Assembly: GCF_014646075.1 (NCBI RefSeq)
Contig: NZ_BMMT01000003.1
Span: forward strand, 1 to 64,000
DNA: 64,000 nt
DNA from: Saccharopolyspora thermophila
GTDB taxonomy: Bacteria > Actinomycetota > Actinomycetes > Mycobacteriales > Pseudonocardiaceae
Reading direction: 5' to 3'
In this document: positions 29,034 to 35,936 of the stretch, piece after piece
Layout of the letters: each line of letters starts with the position of its first letter
Position numbering within the stretch: position 1 is the stretch's first letter
The notes under the pieces: generated by a model
Database searches by the model: none
What the model was told of the DNA's origin: nothing
The model's input: only the letters and a program-made list of their open reading frames with translations
Translations under genes and position numbers: made by a program

Positions 29034-29945
29034 TCAGATCGTGCGGTAGTCGCGGACGGGCATCCGGGGGGCGTGGCGGGGGCGGTTGGCCCCGGCCGCT
29101 GCCAGGTAGCGGACCGCCCGGTGGCGGTGGCCCTCGTAGGGGGCCAGCACCTCCAGCATCCCTTCGTCGTCGAGGGGGTGTCCGACCAGGGCCGTGCCCA
29201 CGATCGCCGGCAGGTGGAAGTCGCCGACGCTGATCGCGTCCGGGTCGCCCCACGCGCGCTGCGCCACCTCCGCCGCCGTCCACGGCCCGATGCCGGGCAC
29301 CTTCTGCAGGAACTCGCGGCCCTCGGCGCCGCCCAGCTGCACCGCGCGCTCCAGGCTGGTCGCCACCGAGGCGGCGGCCCGCAGGGTGCGGCGGCGGGCC
29401 CCGTCGACACCCGCGCGGTGCCACTCCCAGTCGCGGATGCGGCGGATCTGCTCCGGATCCGGCGCCACCCACAGCTTTCGCACCGGTCCCGGCGCGCGGG
29501 TGCCGAACCGCCAGCACAGTTCCCGCCAGGAGCGCCACGCCTCCCGGTTGGCGACCTTCTGCTCCAGCACCGCGGCGACCAACACGTCCCACACCCGCCC
29601 CGAGGCGCACAGCCGCACGCCGCGGGAGGCGCGCATCCCCCGCGCCACGGCCTCGTGCACCGCGACGAAACCCGTGTCGTCGTCGGCCGCGCCGAGCAGG
29701 GTCGGGACGGTGTCCAGCACGAGGTGCGCGCCCGGTCCCCAGGCCGTCGCCAGCACCTCTCCGGCGGGCCCCCGGCGCAGCCGCAACGTGGCGGGACCGG
29801 CCGCGGTCGTGGTGCCCCACCACACGTCGCCCGACGGGTCGACCCGCGTGGTGGGGTCGCCGGTGCCGCGGCGCAGCGGGGCCAGCACCCGCGGCAGGTC
29901 CAGCGGGTACGGCGGTCGCCACGTCCGGGTCAGGGCCTCGGTCAT
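29034..29945 (-). CDS. AlkA-like DNA-3-methyladenine glycosylase
   Basis: 303-residue base-excision repair enzyme of the HhH-GPD superfamily. The helix-hairpin-helix reads LQKVPGIGPWTAAEVAQRAW, followed by SVGDFHLP with the catalytic Asp. The N-terminal domain has the AlkA-like pattern of PPYPLDLPRVLAPLRRG. It lacks the iron-sulfur cysteines of MutY/Nth. The start was set at the ATG at 29945, only 4 bases after the manC stop, so it is probably co-transcribed with manC; a longer frame would overlap manC by about 100 bases. In M. tuberculosis a DNA methylase (Rv3263) lies at the equivalent place. Confidence 0.87.
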   Translation of the reverse strand: MTEALTRTWRPPYPLDLPRVLAPLRRGTGDPTTRVDPSGDVWWGTTTAAGPATLRLRRGPAGEVLATAWGPGAHLVLDTVPTLLGAADDDTGFVAVHEAVARGMRASRGVRLCASGRVWDVLVAAVLEQKVANREAWRSWRELCWRFGTRAPGPVRKLWVAPDPEQIRRIRDWEWHRAGVDGARRRTLRAAASVATSLERAVQLGGAEGREFLQKVPGIGPWTAAEVAQRAWGDPDAISVGDFHLPAIVGTALVGHPLDDEGMLEVLAPYEGHRHRAVRYLAAAGANRPRHAPRMPVRDYRTI

Positions 29946-29949
29946 CGCA

Positions 29950-31041
29950 TCAGTCCGCGGAAAACCGCACGCTGTAGGGCGGCAGCTCGACGCCCGGCCA
30001 CACCCGGACGCCGTGCAGGAGTTCACAGTCGGCGCCGATCCGCGCGCCGTCACCGATGACGGCGTCGCGCAGCACAGCGCCCTCCCCGATTATCGCGCCG
30101 GCCCCGATCACGCACCGCTCGACCACCGCGCCGCGGGCCACCCGGACGCCGTCGAACAGCACCGACTCCACCACGCTGGCGCCGGCTTCGACGACGCAGT
30201 CCGCGCCGACGGTGCTGCCCCCGCGCACCTCCGCGTCGGCGGCCACCCACGCGCCGGCGAGCACCAACGCCTCGCCGGGTTCACCGGGCAACGCGTTCGA
30301 GGGCGCGGTGCCGAGCACCAGGTCCGCCGACCCGCGCACGAACGCCGCCGGGGTGCCCATGTCCAGCCAGTAGGAGTTGTCGACGTAGCCCTGCACCCGC
30401 GCCCCGGAGGCGAGCAGCTGCGGGAATGTCTCGCGCTCCACCGACACCGGGCGCCCGGCCGGGATGGTGTTGATCACGTCGCGGCGGAACACGTAGCATC
30501 CGGCGTTGATCTGGTCCACCGGCGGGTTCTCGGTCTTCTCCAGAAACGCCGTGACCCGCCCGTCGGCGTCGGTGGGCACGCAGCCGAACCAGCGCGGGTC
30601 GGCCACCTTCACCAGGTGCAGCGTCACATCGGCCGCCGTGCCGCGGTGGGTCGCCAGCAGGTCGTTCAAATCCACCCCGGAGAGGATGTCGCCGTTGAAC
30701 ACCAGCACGTCGTCGGCGCTCAGCCGGTCCGCCACGTTGCGGATCGCGCCCGCGGTGTCCAGCGGCTCCTGCTCCACGACGTACTCCAGCTGCAGCCCGA
30801 GTTCGGAGCCGTCGCCGAAGTGCTCGGCGAACACCTCGGCCTTGTAGGAGGTGCCGAGCACCACGTGCTCGATGCCCGCGGCCCGGATGCGCGACAGCAG
30901 GTGGCTCAGGAAAGGGACCCCGGCGGTAGGCAGCATCGGCTTCGGTGCCGACAGCGTCAGCGGGCGCAGCCGGACGCCCTGGCCGCCCACCAGCACCACG
31001 GCTTCCGCCGCCGGCGGCGGGTCCTGCACATCGGCGGACAT
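29950..31041 (-). CDS. manC: Mannose-1-phosphate guanylyltransferase (GDP-mannose pyrophosphorylase)
   Basis: 363-residue enzyme making GDP-mannose from mannose-1-phosphate and GTP, equivalent to Rv3264c (named manB in M. tuberculosis). The N-terminal transferase domain starts AVVLVGGQGVRLRPLTLSAPKPMLP, with the signature GGxGxRLxPLT and KPM, and has VFNGDIL (metal Asp). The C-terminal part (about 260-355) is a left-handed beta-helix of hexapeptide repeats (VGADCVVEAGASV, IGAGAIIGEGAV). The ATG at 31041 is preceded by GAGG. It shares a leader region with the divergent 121-residue gene. It supplies GDP-mannose together with manA and manB upstream. Confidence 0.93.
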   Translation of the reverse strand: MSADVQDPPPAAEAVVLVGGQGVRLRPLTLSAPKPMLPTAGVPFLSHLLSRIRAAGIEHVVLGTSYKAEVFAEHFGDGSELGLQLEYVVEQEPLDTAGAIRNVADRLSADDVLVFNGDILSGVDLNDLLATHRGTAADVTLHLVKVADPRWFGCVPTDADGRVTAFLEKTENPPVDQINAGCYVFRRDVINTIPAGRPVSVERETFPQLLASGARVQGYVDNSYWLDMGTPAAFVRGSADLVLGTAPSNALPGEPGEALVLAGAWVAADAEVRGGSTVGADCVVEAGASVVESVLFDGVRVARGAVVERCVIGAGAIIGEGAVLRDAVIGDGARIGADCELLHGVRVWPGVELPPYSVRFSAD

Positions 31042-31094
31042 CGACCTCGGTCCTCCTCTTCCTGATGGACTTCGATGACGAAAACCCATTGGGG

Positions 31095-31124
31095 GGAATA
31101 CTCTGGCAGGGACGGCGGCATAAT
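31095..31124 (+). promoter_or_regulatory. Possible promoter of the 121-residue gene
   Basis: GGAATA (31095-31100) and CATAAT (31119-31124) are separated by 18 bases in the divergent spacer between manC and the gene at 31196. The -10-like box is one mismatch from TATAAT; the -35 resembles boxes of ECF-type promoters. It would give a leader of about 65 bases. Inferred only. Confidence 0.3.
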
Positions 31125-31195
31125 GGGCACCGGGCCCGCCGCAGCGGTCCCCGCTCGACGCCCACCGAACTGCGAAGTATTGAGAGGGCAGCCCT

Positions 31196-31561
31196 ATGGA
31201 CCCGCGCCTCCGAGCCGACGAAGCACTTGCTCGCGCGCGGGCACGCGGCGCATTCGTCGTCACCCCCGACAACGCCACCTCTCCGATGGACGCCGCGAGC
31301 ACCGTCCGCATCCCGCGCGAGGTCGTCAACCAGGCCGACTCCTCCCCGGACACCACGCAGGTCCTGCCGTCGTCCGGGCAGCAGCGGCCGCTTGAACAGC
31401 GGTCGCTCGAGCAGCGGCTCAACCCGGAACCGCGGCACGGCGGCTGGCCCGCCGAGGACTACGGACAGGAGCAGCTGCCGCCCAACCCGTACCAGGCCAA
31501 GCGTGGCCCGAACGAGTTCGGGCCCCTCGGTTCCCAGGCGCAGAACTACCACCAGTACTAG
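31196..31561 (+). CDS. Conserved hypothetical protein, polar and Gln/Pro-rich
   Basis: 121-residue hydrophilic protein beginning MDPRLRADEALARARARGAF. The N-terminal 40 residues look ordered and are typical of a small family restricted to Pseudonocardiaceae-type actinomycetes, as I recall; the rest is rich in Gln, Pro, Glu and Arg and ends in Tyr-rich GSQAQNYHQY. There is no membrane segment or known motif. The ATG at 31196 follows AGAGGG. It ends in the same CTAG tetranucleotide (31558-31561) as wbbL on the other strand. Function unknown; position between manC and wbbL suggests an envelope link. Confidence 0.7.
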   Translation: MDPRLRADEALARARARGAFVVTPDNATSPMDAASTVRIPREVVNQADSSPDTTQVLPSSGQQRPLEQRSLEQRLNPEPRHGGWPAEDYGQEQLPPNPYQAKRGPNEFGPLGSQAQNYHQY

Positions 31562-32430
31562 CTGCCCGCCGAACGGGTTTCGATGCGCGCCCGGAGCTCC
31601 AGACCGGCGCGCAGGGCGGCGCGCAGCGGGGCCCACACCGGTCCAGGGTGGCGGTCAGCTAGGTAGCGGTAGGCGCTGCGGTGGTGTTCGCGCAGCATCC
31701 GGGCCGAGGCGCCGGAGGTGGAGTGGCCGCCGATGTGCATGATCTCGGCGCTGGGCACATAGACGTTCAGCCAGCCGGCGCGGCCCAGCCGGTCGCCGAG
31801 GTCGACGTCCTCGAAGTACATGAAGTAGCGCGGGTCGAAGCCGTCGACCGAGTCGAACGCGGTGCGGCGCAGCAGCAGGCACGACCCGGACAGCCAGCCC
31901 GCGGTGCGTTCCTCGATGGCCGCCTCGGACTGCCGGTAGGCACGGGACCACGGGTTGTCCGGCCAGATCTTGCCGAGCACGGCGTGCCCGGCGCCTCGGC
32001 CGAGGGAGGGCAGCAGCCGCGCCGAGGGGTAGACGGCCCCGTTCGGCTCCCTGATCAGCGGGCCGAAGGCGCCGCCGCGCGGCCAGCGCCCGGCCGCGGC
32101 CAGCAGTTCGTCGAGGGAACCCGGTCCCCACTCGAGGTCGGGGTTGGCGACGACCACCCAGCCGTACTCGTCGCCGAGTTCGGCCACGCCGCGGTTGGCC
32201 GCGCTGCCGTAGCCGAGGTTGCCGCCGGTGGGCACGAAGTGGACGTGCTCGCGGTCGGCGGCAGCGCGCTGCGGCGCGCCGTCGGTGGAGCCGTTGTCGG
32301 CGAGGATTACCCGCACCGAGCGCTCCGTGGCCTTGTCCAGGGTGTCGAGGAACCGCTCCAGGGTTTCCCCGGGCGAGTAGGTCACGACGACGACGGCTAC
32401 TTCGTCGCCGTAGGTGCGCGCGTCGGTCAC
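31558..32430 (-). CDS. wbbL: WbbL-type rhamnosyltransferase
   Basis: 290-residue GT2 enzyme transferring L-rhamnose from dTDP-rhamnose to decaprenyl-PP-GlcNAc, the linker of arabinogalactan to peptidoglycan. It closely resembles M. tuberculosis WbbL1 (Rv3265c): VAVVVVTYSPGETLERFLDTL, VILADNGSTDGAPQ, PTGGNLGYGSAANRG, ANPDLEWGPGS with the DxD-like acids, PLIREPNGAVYPSARLLPSL, GWLSGSCLLLRR, and MYFEDVDLGDRLGRAGWLNVYVPSAE. The start is the GTG at 32430 (VTDARTYGDEVAVV). Five further glycosyltransferases separate it from rmlD, with which it is contiguous in M. tuberculosis. Confidence 0.93.
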   Translation of the reverse strand: MTDARTYGDEVAVVVVTYSPGETLERFLDTLDKATERSVRVILADNGSTDGAPQRAAADREHVHFVPTGGNLGYGSAANRGVAELGDEYGWVVVANPDLEWGPGSLDELLAAAGRWPRGGAFGPLIREPNGAVYPSARLLPSLGRGAGHAVLGKIWPDNPWSRAYRQSEAAIEERTAGWLSGSCLLLRRTAFDSVDGFDPRYFMYFEDVDLGDRLGRAGWLNVYVPSAEIMHIGGHSTSGASARMLREHHRSAYRYLADRHPGPVWAPLRAALRAGLELRARIETRSAGS

Positions 32431-32484
32431 GCCGTCACATTCTGCCGAACCGGGCATCATCGGCGGCAGCAGACCCGCTGGGAG

Positions 32485-33636
32485 TCATCGGGACCGGGTG
32501 TGCGCGTGGTGGGCGCGGTCGTAGGCCGCGCGGTGTTGGGCGGCGCAGGCCGCCCAGGTGAACTCCTTGGCGCGTCGCTGGGCCGCCGCGGCGAGGGCCG
32601 CGCGGCGCGCCGGGTCGTCGAGCAGTTCCGCCAGGCCGGCGGCGATGTCTCCCGCGCCGACACCGCAGTAGGCGACGGCGTCGCCGCCCACCTCCGGCAG
32701 GCTCAGCCGCCGTGTGGTCAGAACCGCCGCGCCGCAGGCCATCGCCTCCAGCACGGGTAAGCCGAAGCCCTCGCCGACGCTCGGGTAGGCCACCACCTGG
32801 GCGCCGCCGAGGAACCCGGCCAGCTGCCGGAACGGCAGGTAGCCGGCGCGGATGACGCGGATGCGGTGCGGCACCGCCTCCAGGGCGCGTTCGACGCGGG
32901 TGTCCCAGCCGGGCTGCCCGGCCAGCACCAGCGCGGGCGAGTCGGACCGGCCCTGGCAGGCGAGCATGAAGCCGCGGATGAGCGCCGGAACGTTCTTGCG
33001 GGGTTCCAGAGCGCCGAGGAAGGCCACGTACGGCTGGTCGTAGAGGCTCAGCCGGTCGCGGACCTCCTGGACCTCCTCGGGCGTCGGCGGGTGGAACCGG
33101 TCCGGGTCGACGCCGTGGTACATCACCTGCATCGCGGCGGGGTCGGCGCCGACCGAGCGGGACAGCTCGGCCGCGGTCGCCCGGCTCGGCACGATGCACA
33201 GGGTGGCGCGGCGCAGCGCGGTGCGTGTCCAGGCGCGGAAGAACCTGGCCTTCACCGGGGAGTGCACGGCGGGGTTGGTGAAGAACGTCGCGTCGTGCAG
33301 GGTGACCACCGAGGCGGCGGGGTTGGCCAGCGGCGTGGTGTAGTGCGGCGAGTGCAGCACGTCGACGCCGAGGCGGCGCACGAGCAGCGGCAGGGTGGTC
33401 TGCTCCCAGGTCAGGCGGGCGGTTCGGGTGGCGACGGCTTCGGTGGCGGGCACCACGTCGGTGTGCGGTGCGAGGCCCGCGTAGAGCTCGGCGTCGCGGG
33501 GCTGGCAGGCGACGGTGAGCCGGGCGCCATCGGCGTCCAGAGCCGCGAGCAGCGAGTCGACGTACCGGCCGACGCCGCCTCGGTCCGCGGGTACCGCAGT
33601 TGCGTCGATGAGAATGTGCGGCTCGCCTCTGTGCAC
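32485..33636 (-). CDS. Glycosyltransferase family 4 (I)
   Basis: 383-residue GT-B retaining transferase. N-terminal acceptor-side region ILIDATAVPADRGGVGRYVDSLL, with GGVGRY glycine loop; central YVAFLGALEPRKNVPALIRGF, the start of the donor domain; C-terminal PSVGEGFGLPVLEAMACGAAVLT, the EGFGLPxLEA motif that binds the nucleotide sugar. The start at the GTG at 33636 is set by the family N-terminus; no strong ribosome site. It is one of three GT4 enzymes in this island. The nucleotide sugar is unknown; mannose or rhamnose are candidates given the context. Confidence 0.88.
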   Translation of the reverse strand: MHRGEPHILIDATAVPADRGGVGRYVDSLLAALDADGARLTVACQPRDAELYAGLAPHTDVVPATEAVATRTARLTWEQTTLPLLVRRLGVDVLHSPHYTTPLANPAASVVTLHDATFFTNPAVHSPVKARFFRAWTRTALRRATLCIVPSRATAAELSRSVGADPAAMQVMYHGVDPDRFHPPTPEEVQEVRDRLSLYDQPYVAFLGALEPRKNVPALIRGFMLACQGRSDSPALVLAGQPGWDTRVERALEAVPHRIRVIRAGYLPFRQLAGFLGGAQVVAYPSVGEGFGLPVLEAMACGAAVLTTRRLSLPEVGGDAVAYCGVGAGDIAAGLAELLDDPARRAALAAAAQRRAKEFTWAACAAQHRAAYDRAHHAHTRSR

Positions 33637-33697
33637 CAGAGCAGCGTAAGGCGCGAACCACGTCACCCGTGCGGGGTCTGTGAAAATGTGTCCTGTT

Positions 33698-34777
33698 TCA
33701 GCGGGCGGCGCGGTCCAGGTGCACCTGCCACACCGCGCGGGCCGCGCGGGTCCAGGTGAAGTGCGCCGCGCGGCGGACACCCGCGGCGACGAGCCGGGCG
33801 TGGTGCGCGGGGTCGTCGACGACGGCGCGCAGGGCGGCGGCGAGCGCGGCCGGGTCAGCGCGCGGCACCACCACCCCGGCGCCACCGGCGACCTCGACGA
33901 GCGCGGGGGCGTCGGAGTGCACCACCGGTGTGCCGAGCGCCATCGCTTCGACCAGCGGCAGGCCGAAGCCCTCGGCGAGGCTCGGTGCGGCGAGCACGGT
34001 GGCGCGGCGGAGCAGGACGGAGAGTTCGTCGTCGGTCACCGATTCCAGCACGCGCACCCGGTCGCCGAGGTCGACATCACCCCAGCCGCGGCGGCCGGCG
34101 ATCAGCAGCGGCACGTCCGGCGCACCTGGTTCGGCCATCGCCCGCACCAGGTGCTGGTAGCCCTTGCGCGGCTCGATCGTGCCGACGGCCAGCACGTACC
34201 GGTCGGGCAGCGCAAGCCGTTCGACGACCGCCGGGTCCGGTTCGGACAGCAGCGCCGGGGTGACGCCCTCGCCGATGACGTGCAGGTCGGCGGTGACGCG
34301 GACGTGGTGTGCGAGGTCGGTGGCGACCGCGGCGGTGGGCACGACGATCGCGTCGGCGCGGCGGGCGGCGCGGCCGATCGCGCGCCGGTGCCACGTGACG
34401 CCCCGCGGCGTCAGCGTCTCCGGGTGCGTCCAGGGCACCGTGTCATGGACGGTCACGACCAGTCCGCGCCCGCGCCGGGCCGGTGGGGCCAGCGGGGTCA
34501 TGGCGTGCACGGCGTCACCGCCCGGCCAGAGCGGAACACCGCGTTCCCAGGCGGCGATCAGCGCGCGGCGCGGTAGCGGCAGTACCCGCGGCCCCCGCAC
34601 GCCGGGCACCCGGGCCACGGCCGGATCGCCACTGCGACTGACCACGCTGGACAGTTCCCAGCCGTCCGGCGCGGTGGCCGCCATCGCGCGCAGCAGTTCC
34701 CGCGTGTAGCGACCGGTGCCGCCGGGCACCGGGGCGAGCAGCTGCTCAGCGATCACGACGAGCTCGGGCACCCGCAC
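33698..34777 (-). CDS. Glycosyltransferase family 4 (II)
   Basis: 359-residue GT4 with ELVVIAEQLLAPVPGGTGRYTREL, VVTVHDTVPWTHPE, VLAVGTIEPRKGYQHLVRAM and APSLAEGFGLPLVEAMALGTPVV. All donor-site elements are present. The start lies at one of two close GTG codons (34777 or 34771). It precedes the GT4 at 32485 by 61 bases in the same direction and is divergent from the GT2 at 34920 across a 142-base spacer that must carry both promoters. Sugar and acceptor unknown. Confidence 0.88.
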   Translation of the reverse strand: MRVPELVVIAEQLLAPVPGGTGRYTRELLRAMAATAPDGWELSSVVSRSGDPAVARVPGVRGPRVLPLPRRALIAAWERGVPLWPGGDAVHAMTPLAPPARRGRGLVVTVHDTVPWTHPETLTPRGVTWHRRAIGRAARRADAIVVPTAAVATDLAHHVRVTADLHVIGEGVTPALLSEPDPAVVERLALPDRYVLAVGTIEPRKGYQHLVRAMAEPGAPDVPLLIAGRRGWGDVDLGDRVRVLESVTDDELSVLLRRATVLAAPSLAEGFGLPLVEAMALGTPVVHSDAPALVEVAGGAGVVVPRADPAALAAALRAVVDDPAHHARLVAAGVRRAAHFTWTRAARAVWQVHLDRAAR

Positions 34778-34919
34778 AGCTTCCCACGAGCCGTCGCCGG
34801 GCCGTCGTTGGCGTTTGCCCAGGGGTGTGCCGGCCCCGGAAGCGGGGTTTGCGCAGCTCAACAGGGCCCTGCCAGCTGATCGAGTGACCTGCTGCCGGGT
34901 GGCGGTAACGTCATCGGGC

Positions 34920-35849
34920 GTGACGTCGGATCAGGTGCGCAGCACGGTGGTCGTGGTGACCTGGCGGGGCCGGGACCACCTGGGTGCCTGCCTGGACGCA
35001 CTGGCCGCTCAGGACCGCCCGCATCGGGTGCTCGTCGTCGACAACGCCTCCGACGACGGCTCCGCCGACGTCCTCGCGTCGCATCCGAGCGCTCCGGAGG
35101 TGCTGCGCCTGCCGCGCAACACCGGCTACGCCGGGGGCGTCGCCGCTGCGCTGTCGCGCGTTGGCACTCCGTTCGTCGCGTGGCTCAACGACGACGCCGC
35201 GCCGGCCGCCGACTGGCTTTCCGCGCTCGAGGCCGCGCTCGACGCCGACCCGGGCGCCGCTGCGGCGTCGTCCGTGCTCCGCACGCCCGACGGCCGGGTG
35301 CAGTCGGCGGGCGTGCGTCTCACCGCGGACGGCCACGGCGCTGACGTGCCTGACGCCGCCGGCGACGTGTTCGGTTTCTGTGGGGGTGCTGCGCTGCTGC
35401 GCACCGCCCACCTTCGTTCCGTCGGCGGGGTGCCTGCGCATTTCTTCTGCTACTACGAGGACACCGACACCTCGTGGCGGCTTCGCCTGGCCGGGCACCG
35501 CATCGTCGCAGTGCCGAACGCGTGCGCTTGGCACCTGCACGGTGCCACGACGGATCTGGGGTCGGCGTTGTTCCACCGCTGGAACGAGCGGAACCGGTTG
35601 TTCATGCTGCTGCGCTGTGCTCCCGCGCTGGTGGCGCTGCGCGAGCTCGCTCGCTTCGCCGCGATCACGTTCGTTCTCCCGCTGCGTAGGCACTCCGCGC
35701 CGCCGCCGAACTTCCGCGTCGCCCTGCGGCTCCGTGTGCTGGCGGAGGTCGTCGCGGGTCTCCCGGCGGCGCTGCGCGCCCGGGCCCGCATCAGTCACTT
35801 CGCGTCCGTCTCCCGCCGCACCGTGTGGCGCGCATGGTCCGGTGTCTGA
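34920..35849 (+). CDS. Glycosyltransferase family 2
   Basis: 309-residue inverting GT-A enzyme. STVVVVTWRGRDHLGACLDAL, VLVVDNASDDGSADVL, LPRNTGYAGGVAAAL, VAWLNDDAAPAADWL (DDA metal site) and FCYYEDTDTSWRLRLAGH (ED base motif) follow the rhamnosyl/galactofuranosyl-type GT2 pattern. The C-terminal 80 residues are basic and probably amphipathic, membrane-associated. The GTG start at 34920 (VTSDQVRST) matches the family. It is followed 87 bases later by the two-domain enzyme in the same direction. Confidence 0.87.
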   Translation: MTSDQVRSTVVVVTWRGRDHLGACLDALAAQDRPHRVLVVDNASDDGSADVLASHPSAPEVLRLPRNTGYAGGVAAALSRVGTPFVAWLNDDAAPAADWLSALEAALDADPGAAAASSVLRTPDGRVQSAGVRLTADGHGADVPDAAGDVFGFCGGAALLRTAHLRSVGGVPAHFFCYYEDTDTSWRLRLAGHRIVAVPNACAWHLHGATTDLGSALFHRWNERNRLFMLLRCAPALVALRELARFAAITFVLPLRRHSAPPPNFRVALRLRVLAEVVAGLPAALRARARISHFASVSRRTVWRAWSGV

Positions 35850-35936
35850 ACCCGTGCCGACTCGGTCCCCGGGTGGTGCCGGCCTCCCCGGATTCGCCGA
35901 CACCCCGCACACCCGGGTGGGGGATGGTGCAGTCTT

